Made by a program: the position numbers and the translations under genes. The notes under the pieces are model-generated. The model saw only the letters and a list, made by a program, of their open reading frames with translations, was not told the origin of the DNA and did no database searches. From contig DJVY01000215.1 in the NCBI GenBank assembly GCA_002440885.1, forward strand, positions 1 to 12,145: a DNA stretch of 12,145 nucleotides, read 5' to 3'. The number at the start of each line of letters is the position of its first letter. The stretch's first letter is position 1. Of this stretch, positions 7,007 through 12,145 are shown one piece after another. The DNA comes from Bacteroidales bacterium UBA6244 (lineage in GTDB: Bacteria > Bacteroidota > Bacteroidia > Bacteroidales > F082).

Positions 7007-7180
7007 TTATAAATCCCCCCGTCCTTCAATCAAAACATCGGCTTTAATTAGATCATCAGAGGTGCCATCGAAGACATGTACATTGGTAGAAAGCGTAATG
7101 AGTTTTTGTTGTTCATAAGGGAACAGCCCAGAACTGAGCAAGAATAACATCGACACTAAAAATGAGTATTTCAAATTCAT
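7007..7180 (-). pseudogene. Truncated amidohydrolase: signal peptide and first strands only
   Basis: From ATG at 7180 the frame encodes 57 residues: a signal peptide (MNLKYSFLVSMLFLLSSGLF), then KLITLSTNVHVFDGTSD and ADVLIEG, then RGDL and a stop. The part after the signal matches the start of exported metal-dependent amidohydrolases (N-V-x-V-F-D-G-T-S-D...A-N/D-V-L-I-E-G), where several hundred residues with the HxH metal site should follow. They are absent. The break falls at a run of six C (7015-7020), just before the leader of the M81 gene. I read this as a deletion that fused the amidohydrolase start to the M81 upstream region. A functional 57-aa secreted peptide is unlikely. Confidence 0.7.
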
Positions 7181-7208
7181 GATTTAAATAATTCAAATGG
7201 CAATGGTT

Positions 7209-7409
7209 TTACTTTAATGCTTTTAGTTTAAATCCAATGACAATGTTCACGATGCCCGCGATCGCAGCTCCAATCCCCATCCATGTTGTAAATGCAAGTG
7301 CTCCGAATAACATATTACCCATGATAGCGTAGCCAACTAATACTGACAGTGCACCTGAAAATAAACCCAGCCACCAAAGGGAATCTTCTTCTTTTCTGAC
7401 TTGAAAGTC
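7209..7409 (-). pseudogene. HdeD-like small membrane protein, start codon out of frame
   Basis: The frame encodes 66 residues: a charged start (DFQVRKEEDS), then LWWLGLFSGALSVLVGYAIM, then hydrophobic stretches including MGIGAAIAGIVNIVIGF and a basic end KLKALK. The WWL-G-LSG-G and GI-I-IVNI-GF patterns resemble one repeat of the HdeD/DUF308 family, normally about 190 aa. The frame has no ATG, GTG or TTG ahead of this region. An ATG at 7411 lies one base out of frame. Adding one base after it (ATG A_C TTT CAA) would give a clean start, M-N-F-Q-V-R-K. So it is either a frameshifted gene, a sequencing error or a remnant. The frame is open back to 7445. Confidence 0.5.
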
Positions 7410-7414
7410 ATCTG

Positions 7415-7422
7415 CAAAGTTA
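7415..7422 (-). promoter_or_regulatory. Bacteroidota -7 element TAACTTTG
   Basis: TAACTTTG matches the TAnnTTTG -7 consensus exactly. Four bases downstream lies the ATG at 7411, so a transcript would start at or next to the start codon of the HdeD-like ORF. No TTTG-type -33 element stands at the right distance, which suggests dependence on an activator or a weak promoter. It could drive the hydrolase genes downstream. Confidence 0.45.
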
Positions 7423-7437
7423 CATATGACATATGTA
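7421..7437. promoter_or_regulatory. Perfect 17-bp palindrome, putative operator
   Basis: TACATATG-A-CATATGTA is a perfect inverted repeat with a single central base. Its end overlaps the first two bases of the -7 element at 7415-7422, the position of a typical repressor or activator site. No regulator family can be named from the sequence; the nearby LuxR-type protein is one candidate. Confidence 0.45.
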
Positions 7438-7475
7438 GTAATGCATCATACTAAAGTCGCAAAAAGGTAGGATTT

Positions 7476-10109
7476 TTAGAATAGGATTTGCAGGTTCCTG
7501 ACTTTATGAAGCATGGAAGTGCGATTAGGAACCTCGAGTTTACGATAAATATTGGTTAGATGGCTCTTTACTGTTACCGCAGAAATATTGAGTTGATCTG
7601 CAATTTCTTTGTTTCTGAGACCATTGGAAATGAGTGTGACGATCTCCTGCTCACGAACAGTTAATTGTTCTTTACTAAGCGCAGATTGTACAGGTGTTTT
7701 AAAAGGTGCGATTTCGAGGCCTAATCGGACTAAAATACGCTGGGACTTAGAAGATATCTCCGTTTGGTGGAATAGTGATGGCATAACCTTGTATGCTTCT
7801 AAAACCGGTCTTTTTACATCTTTCTCTTCAGCTAACAGCAATGCTTTCTCGAGAGATGCCTGAGCCCGCTCCGGTTTTTCAAGACGGAGTAGTGCCATCG
7901 CCTTAATAAGTTCAATATCGATATCATGATACCCGTTGTGGACCTTGTTCAGAGAAGCTTTCACCTCTGAAAGCACACAAAGCGACTCTTTAACTTGTAA
8001 AATTGAACCATGGCTGACGATGATTCTAATTTTGGTAAGTTCAGGCACATCGATTAAAAACATATACGATGCCACGGTTTGTTTTACCCAATTCGTCTCT
8101 GCCCAAACGAGTTCCTGTTTTCCCTGACCATTGAGTAAAGCTACTCTTGCTTTAACCGACTGATAATTGATTTGAAACCTGTTGTCTTTTAATTTACCCA
8201 CCTTTTCTTTTAATTCTTTGAGGTGCTTTTTGGAGGCGTTTTCGTTTCCCTCAAGCGTTTTAAAAAGAATCAACCCGGCAAGTGCATCAAAATACGCCCT
8301 GTAATTAAACACGCCCTCAAATGCAAGAGCTTCTTTTAAGGCTTGTTTTACTTTGTACTTATTGTAAGATTGAAAGGCAACATTGCCACAAAAATACGAA
8401 CCCCATCCTTTTGTATAAAGGAAATCAGAATCCTGAACAAGAAACAGCAACTTTTTTGAGTCATTTTTTGCTGATTCGAATTTTCCGGAAAGTAAGTGAA
8501 CAAGCACCTTAGCGTGTATGGAACGTACAAACATTTTCGAAGAACGCTCAACTTTTTCGTGAATATCATCAAGTGACTTCAACGCTAAAGCGCTTAAGCC
8601 AAGCATCTGTCTGCTGCAGGCCAATATCACTTCCCTGCGTCCGCCAAACAAGGCACCTTCATCATGATACAAGGTTTTGGATCGTTCGAGAGCTTCTACC
8701 GCTTTTATAGGATCTGCTTTGAAAAATGTAAGAAAATAACCCATGTGAAACAGGTATCGGGAAATGTTTTCATCACTAGAATTTTCAATGTCAATTGATT
8801 TTAGCGTGTCCAGGATGGAAGAAAAATCCTCGAGATTCCAGGTTTCCTCGCAAATCAATAATTCCGTCAGTAAGAGTTCAACATTGGCTTTGCGAATTTG
8901 CCGGGGAATATTATTGAGCCAGCGCTGTACAACCCACCATTGGCCATGTTCCAGAAAACCTGTTCTATGCTCACTAATCAGATCGCAAGCCAACTCAAAG
9001 TTTTCTGCCTTTATTGCATATTGAATGGCTTCATCAATCAAACCTTTTCCTGAAAACCACTCACTGATTCGAATATAAAGCGGTTTGATGATGTTGGGCT
9101 CGCTTTTTTGCAGTCTCCTTTTCAGAATATCACCAAACAAATGGTGGAATCTGTACCATGTCCCTTCCTTTACGGTAGGAACCAGGAAAAGATTTAAATC
9201 ACTTAATTCAGAAATGAACTTATCTGCACTGCCTGTTTCGCTGAAGGAAAAGGAGAATATCGAGTCGATCAGCTCACTGTTGAATTGGTCGCAGAGAGCG
9301 CAAAACTGAACCCGTCTGAAAAACTCCGGGTTAAAATTATGACCAATGTGGTCGATCAGGATATCCAGGTCATTTGTAAAAAAATCGAAAGGTACTTTTT
9401 TACCCTTCTCTTCGGTAAACGACTTTGCCATAAGAATCATCCTGATGCCCAGGATCCAGCCTTCAGTCCTGGCAACAATTTCTTTGATCTCATCTTTATC
9501 GAATTCTTTGGTTGGTTTCATCCCAAAGAGCTCATTGGTTTCATTTTCATCAAATCTCAGGTCATGCATCCTGAGCTCCAGCATCTTTTGATATAGCCTT
9601 AATTCGCGCAATTGAAGCGGTGGATCACGACGAGCAATGATTACGAGGTGAAAGTGACTGATGTTTTCATTGATTATGGCGCTGATCAACTGGTGGATCT
9701 CAGAATTTTTGATCAAATGATAGTCGTCCAAAATCAGTCGAATGGGTTCATTTATCTCATTAATTCTGTTAATAATTTGGCGTGTTATTGATTCCCATGA
9801 GAGGAAATAGTATTCCTGATCCAGCTTTTTCATCCCGGGCATTTCAGCTAAACTGGCTTTCTCAAGCATTTTAGTAAAGTAGGTTAAGAATGTAGATGAA
9901 TCATTCATGCTTTCATCCAGAGATAACCAACAATAATTGTTTTCCTGCTGCTCAAGCCATTGGCTTAATAGCACGCTTTTACCATAACCGGTAGGGGCCG
10001 ATATTAAAATAAACGGCAGATGACTGCTTCTTTCTAGTTTTTCGATAAGGTGTGGCCTTAAAAGAAGATCATTAGAAGTTTTTGGCCTATTTAGTTTGGT
10101 GTCTAGCAT
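7476..10109 (-). CDS. MalT/LAL-type LuxR family ATP-dependent transcriptional regulator
   Basis: The 877-aa protein matches the architecture and size of large ATP-binding LuxR regulators (MalT group, STAND NTPases). Its N-terminus (LDTKLNRP...LRPHLIEKL) is characteristic. Walker A is APTGYGKS (38-45), followed by CWLSLDES (60-67). Walker B is LILDDYH (125-131). The central part, roughly 330-790, is helical and rich in Leu/Ala/Glu, fitting the TPR-like sensor superhelix. The C-terminal LuxR helix-turn-helix begins at LTVREQEIVTLISNGLRNKE and contains NISAVTVKSHLTNIYRKL. Such proteins bind a small inducer and ATP, then activate transcription. It lies directly upstream of the hydrolase group in the same direction, so it may control it; the inducer is unknown. 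There is no signal peptide, so it is cytoplasmic. The start at 10109 matches the family N-terminus. Confidence 0.92.
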   Translation of the reverse strand: MLDTKLNRPKTSNDLLLRPHLIEKLERSSHLPFILISAPTGYGKSVLLSQWLEQQENNYCWLSLDESMNDSSTFLTYFTKMLEKASLAEMPGMKKLDQEYYFLSWESITRQIINRINEINEPIRLILDDYHLIKNSEIHQLISAIINENISHFHLVIIARRDPPLQLRELRLYQKMLELRMHDLRFDENETNELFGMKPTKEFDKDEIKEIVARTEGWILGIRMILMAKSFTEEKGKKVPFDFFTNDLDILIDHIGHNFNPEFFRRVQFCALCDQFNSELIDSIFSFSFSETGSADKFISELSDLNLFLVPTVKEGTWYRFHHLFGDILKRRLQKSEPNIIKPLYIRISEWFSGKGLIDEAIQYAIKAENFELACDLISEHRTGFLEHGQWWVVQRWLNNIPRQIRKANVELLLTELLICEETWNLEDFSSILDTLKSIDIENSSDENISRYLFHMGYFLTFFKADPIKAVEALERSKTLYHDEGALFGGRREVILACSRQMLGLSALALKSLDDIHEKVERSSKMFVRSIHAKVLVHLLSGKFESAKNDSKKLLFLVQDSDFLYTKGWGSYFCGNVAFQSYNKYKVKQALKEALAFEGVFNYRAYFDALAGLILFKTLEGNENASKKHLKELKEKVGKLKDNRFQINYQSVKARVALLNGQGKQELVWAETNWVKQTVASYMFLIDVPELTKIRIIVSHGSILQVKESLCVLSEVKASLNKVHNGYHDIDIELIKAMALLRLEKPERAQASLEKALLLAEEKDVKRPVLEAYKVMPSLFHQTEISSKSQRILVRLGLEIAPFKTPVQSALSKEQLTVREQEIVTLISNGLRNKEIADQLNISAVTVKSHLTNIYRKLEVPNRTSMLHKVRNLQILF

Positions 10110-10464
10110 TCAGTTTTGATATGAGTACGGAAAAATTCAGCATTTTGACAAAGGCCTTTATTCAAGGAAAAAAATTACGGATTTACGCTTGAATTAATAG
10201 CACTTAACAAAATTATGAAATTAAATGTTCATTTTTCTATTTATAAGTTTGACTTTTTTCCAATTCTTCCAAAATGGAGAATTAATCATGCAGACAAAGG
10301 GTTACTGTTTATTCCTAATTTCTTTATTTTTCGTCAAAAAAAATGTCTTTATATTATCCAGTAATACATATCATAAATTTTATCTATCGATAAAAATTTA
10401 GCTCTTTAGCAGGCTCAGTGTCAGATTGCGTGTTTTGGCTTACCAATGTGCCAAAGGTCCGTTG
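10110..10464. other. AT-rich gene-free upstream region of the LuxR gene
   Basis: No coding frame is convincing here. Two near-perfect hairpins are visible: 10262-10283 (AATTCTTCCA with TGGAGAATT) and 10375-10399 (AAATTTTATC with GATAAAAATTT). A third, TTTGGC/GCCAAA at 10434-10455, sits at the right end and may mark the edge of the adjoining accessory segment. The region presumably contains the luxR promoter. Confidence 0.5.
10208..10215 (-). promoter_or_regulatory. Candidate -7 element TAATTTTG for the LuxR gene
   Basis: TAATTTTG matches TAnnTTTG exactly and lies about 100 bp ahead of the luxR start codon in an AT-rich stretch. No -33 TTTG is seen 19-21 bp upstream, so the match could be chance in such AT-rich DNA. 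Confidence 0.3.
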
Positions 10465-10656
10465 TCATTTTCTGTGCGTTTTTCTCAGCATGAAACTCAA
10501 CTCCATACTAACTCCACCCCAATACCCTTTATCTCCCCTTTGACCACAATCGCCCTCCAGCGCAATGCGTTGCAAATCAAGTGATGCGAAAATGGGTGAG
10601 CATGGGTGCTGTTCATTGTATTGTATTAAGCAGTTTTCAAATATATCTATTTTCAT
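10465..10656 (-). CDS. Doubtful small ORF in the accessory spacer
   Basis: The frame is open from 10749, with an internal ATG at 10656 giving 63 residues (MKIDIFENCLIQYNEQHPCS onwards, ending SFMLRKTHRK). It has no signal peptide, no membrane segment and no family I can name. A plus-strand frame (10565-10771) overlaps it and runs into a plus-strand terminator, so the strand of any real gene is ambiguous. It could equally be non-coding repeat DNA of the kind found around accessory genes in Bacteroidota. Low confidence. Confidence 0.2.
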   Translation of the reverse strand: MKIDIFENCLIQYNEQHPCSPIFASLDLQRIALEGDCGQRGDKGYWGGVSMELSFMLRKTHRK

Positions 10657-10761
10657 AACCGGTTTCTTTTCGGGTGACTTTTTTTTAATCTTTCCCGCAT
10701 GTGATTTCCGTATGGTACTGTTTGCCCTGCCACCGTTGGCCGTGAGCATGGCTTTGTATTA

Positions 10762-10802
10762 CAGGCAGTGAGTGATTTTTTCATCACGGCCTGTTTTTTT
10801 TT
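10762..10802 (+). terminator. Intrinsic terminator, plus strand
   Basis: CAGGC (10762-10766) pairs with GCCTG (10789-10793). After one mismatch, GTGA (10768-10771) pairs with TCAC (10784-10787) and TG with CA (10782-10783), around an ATTTTTT loop. Nine T follow at 10794-10802. This is the strongest terminator in the window, yet no well-supported plus-strand gene lies upstream. An alternative 8-bp pairing (GGCCGTGA 10738-10745 with TCACGGCC 10784-10791) uses the same 3' arm. Confidence 0.65.
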
Positions 10803-10837
10803 GGCTCAACTGAGCTTTAAAGCCTATTATGTTATGG

Positions 10838-10850
10838 GCTGGCATTTTTA
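10838..10850 (-). repeat. 13-bp post-gene repeat, copy 1 (TAAAAATGCCAGC)
   Basis: TAAAAATGCCAGC overlaps the stop codon of the isochorismatase-like gene and recurs exactly at 11411-11423 behind the methyltransferase gene. It is followed here by CCATAACATAATAGGC and the palindrome GCTTTAAAGC. Confidence 0.6.
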
Positions 10851-11345
10851 ATTGGAATCTAACAAGTCATTCATATTAATTATTTTACTGCCATTTTTTT
10901 CGTAATAATTTAGCATTTCGTCAATTTTCCTTTTATCATAACTCGTAATACAATCTGATAAGACTGTAACTTTGTAGTTTTCCTTGCACATATTAAATAC
11001 GGTTGATTTCACGCAGGCAATGGCGTCTGCTCCTGTAATGTAAAATTCGCTTATTTCATTTTTCTTGATAAAGTCAGCAAAATCCTCGCTGGTCAATGCG
11101 TTGCCTTTGGATTTTTCAAAAATGTTTTTGGAAACCAATTTCATGTCCGAAACCAATTCAGACCCACGAGTATTCGGTTTGAAAGTCCTTGTGCCGTCAG
11201 ATAAGTTATAATGCCTTATGTAAACGACATGAATTTCATTTTCAACTGCCCAATCTATTGCCCGATTAACATTGTCAATGATTTCTTTGTAGTTTTTGGT
11301 AATGTCATTTTGAATGTCAATTACCACTAAAGACTTTTTCTGCAT
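10848..11345 (-). CDS. Isochorismatase-like cysteine hydrolase
   Basis: This 165-aa cytoplasmic protein has the catalytic triad of the isochorismatase/nicotinamidase-like superfamily: Asp10 in VVIDIQND, Lys78 in IFEKSKGNAL, and Cys111 in TGADAIACVKSTVF. Family members hydrolyse isochorismate, nicotinamide, N-carbamoyl compounds or related amides; the specificity cannot be read from the sequence. The length is slightly short but complete. An AAGGA lies six bases ahead of the ATG at 11345, a better ribosome-binding site than elsewhere in the window. It is AT-rich, like the methyltransferase 98 bp upstream, and unlike the hydrolase group, suggesting a separate accessory segment. Confidence 0.85.
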   Translation of the reverse strand: MQKKSLVVIDIQNDITKNYKEIIDNVNRAIDWAVENEIHVVYIRHYNLSDGTRTFKPNTRGSELVSDMKLVSKNIFEKSKGNALTSEDFADFIKKNEISEFYITGADAIACVKSTVFNMCKENYKVTVLSDCITSYDKRKIDEMLNYYEKNGSKIINMNDLLDSN

Positions 11346-11410
11346 GGAATTTCCTTCTTTTATTTTTATGTTTTAATTCAATTTTCTATTTCATTGTCCA
11401 CCGCCCTGTC

Positions 11411-11423
11411 GCTGGCATTTTTA
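11411..11423 (-). repeat. 13-bp post-gene repeat, copy 2 (TAAAAATGCCAGC)
   Basis: Exact copy of 10838-10850, located 20 bp after the methyltransferase stop codon. The sequence beyond it (GACAGGGCGGTGG) differs from that beyond copy 1, so the shared block is short and specific to the post-gene position. Confidence 0.6.
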
Positions 11424-11443
11424 TTTATATCCTTTTATGCAAT

Positions 11444-12085
11444 CTAATCAAGTGAATCCGCTTTTCTGCATTTCACATAAATTAGTTTCAATGGCGGTTC
11501 ATTTTCTAAGTGTTTTATTGGTTCGTCAATTTCACTAAATTCAACTAATCCATAATCTGTGAATTCGTCCTTGACAGATTCAGAATCATAGAAAAATACA
11601 TTAAGTCCTTTTTGCATCTCATATCTATCCTTACTTAAGAATCTGCCATTACCAAACATGCTTGCTTTTTTTGATGCAACCGAGAATATCATATATCCAT
11701 TGGGCATCAACTGATTATAGCAATTTTGTATGAATTTTTTCCTCTCGTTTTTGTTTAATAAATGTATTAGGGCATAACAAAATATTCCATCATATTTCTT
11801 GTTGTCAAAAGGCATATCTGTTACAGAACCATGATGAATATTTAAATCAAGTCCATTTTCTGACTTTGCTAGTTCAATAGCAATTTTTGATATTTCAAAG
11901 CCTTCAACATTTATCCCATTATCGTGAAATATCTTTGCATTCCTGCCATAGCCAATACCAGGTATCAAGATGTTTTTGATTTTTTTTAGCAGAAAGAAGT
12001 CTTTTGTCAGGATCGCAGAATCAGAAGGCGTAAATCCCCAATTTGTTTTTTCTTTCTCAAATATTTCATCCCAGAAATCAGTCAT
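11444..12085 (-). CDS. Class I SAM-dependent methyltransferase
   Basis: The 213-aa protein begins MTDFWDEIFEKEKTNWGFTP, a start shared by small TehB/thiopurine-type methyltransferases. Motif I is ILIPGIGYGRNA (39-50), the acidic motif II residue is in VEGFEIS (60-66), and the motif preceding the SAM adenine pocket is GSVTDMPFD (86-94). Motif IV is YDGIFCYALIHLL (98-110), with the post-motif LMPNGYMIFSVAS. The C-terminal half has LKLIYVKCRK near the end, the usual last strand. The methyl acceptor is unknown. It has no signal peptide and low GC. The start at 12085 is supported by the family N-terminus and by the promoter-like element 50 bp upstream. Confidence 0.85.
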   Translation of the reverse strand: MTDFWDEIFEKEKTNWGFTPSDSAILTKDFFLLKKIKNILIPGIGYGRNAKIFHDNGINVEGFEISKIAIELAKSENGLDLNIHHGSVTDMPFDNKKYDGIFCYALIHLLNKNERKKFIQNCYNQLMPNGYMIFSVASKKASMFGNGRFLSKDRYEMQKGLNVFFYDSESVKDEFTDYGLVEFSEIDEPIKHLENEPPLKLIYVKCRKADSLD

Positions 12086-12136
12086 TTATATTCTTGTTAC
12101 ATTTAAGTAGTCCGTACTCCTGCTTCCAACTAACGT

Positions 12137-12144
12137 CAAATTTA
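12137..12144 (-). promoter_or_regulatory. Candidate -7 element TAAATTTG for the methyltransferase gene
   Basis: TAAATTTG matches the TAnnTTTG consensus and would start a transcript near 12133, leaving a leader of about 48 nt. The -33 region lies outside the window, so only half the promoter can be judged. Confidence 0.4.
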
Positions 12145-12145
12145 A

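Noticed and set aside
10375..10399. AT-only hairpin as a terminator
   Set aside because: The pairing is nearly perfect but entirely A/T in a very AT-rich region, with no gene ending nearby; chance is a sufficient explanation.
10565..10771. 68-codon plus-strand frame ending in the terminator
   Set aside because: It is suggestive because its stop lies inside the terminator stem, but there is no start context, promoter or family match, and it overlaps an equally weak minus frame. Kept only as part of a finding.
10700..10860. Integron attC site
   Set aside because: GTTATGGGC and CCCATAAC look reminiscent, but I could not find a proper RYYYAAC/GTTRRRY pair with the required spacing, and no integrase is in the window.
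1..12145. CRISPR arrays, tRNA or rRNA genes, transposase genes
   Set aside because: No regularly spaced repeats, no cloverleaf or rRNA-like stretches and no transposase motifs were seen on either strand.

Overview
The window looks like a chromosomal segment of a Bacteroidota (Cytophagia, Sphingobacteriia or Flavobacteriia type) bacterium. The reasons are AT-rich spacers, start regions without strong Shine-Dalgarno sites, several TAnnTTTG-type -7 promoter elements, a large MalT-like LuxR regulator, and secreted or lipoprotein hydrolases of the kind common in that phylum. Nearly all genes lie on the minus strand, so transcription runs from high to low coordinates.

Layout from the left edge. 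Positions 3-113 hold the 3' end of a plus-strand gene. It converges, across an AT-rich spacer with a bidirectional-looking terminator (322-355), on a minus-strand run of hydrolase genes. In transcription order these are: an M81/MlrC-type metallopeptidase (6961-5300), a class A beta-lactamase-type serine hydrolase (5252-4251), a class C/MlrB-type serine beta-lactamase-fold hydrolase (4134-2635), a small protein of about 85 aa (2336-2079), and a D-aminoacylase-like amidohydrolase lipoprotein (2040-367). All four enzymes carry N-terminal export signals. Their families (M81 peptidase, penicillin-recognising serine hydrolase, N-acyl-D-amino-acid amidohydrolase) fit a pathway that takes apart D-residue-containing or otherwise unusual peptides. 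The pairing of a beta-lactamase-fold hydrolase with an M81 enzyme recalls mlrB/mlrC of microcystin degradation; the substrate here is unknown.

Upstream of the metallopeptidase, 7007-7445 is a decayed stretch. It holds the first 57 residues of a second amidohydrolase, cut off after its signal peptide and first strands, and a short HdeD-like membrane protein that has lost its start codon frame. A perfect 17-bp palindrome abutting a TAACTTTG -7 element lies just before it. Next is a complete 877-aa MalT/LAL-type LuxR regulator (10109-7476), a plausible controller of the region.

Region 10110-10847 has no convincing gene. It holds AT-rich hairpins, a weak ORF, and a clear plus-strand intrinsic terminator. 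The right end (10848-12085) holds two small AT-rich accessory genes, an isochorismatase-like hydrolase and a class I SAM methyltransferase. Each is followed by the same 13-bp sequence, which suggests a gene-cassette or mobile-gene arrangement.

The most striking structural result is a 109-bp direct repeat, 97/109 identical without gaps. It covers the 5' leader and signal-peptide codons of both beta-lactamase-fold genes. In the 499-aa gene this AT-rich leader is joined to a GC-rich mature domain of different composition, which looks like a foreign enzyme captured behind a duplicated native expression and secretion leader.
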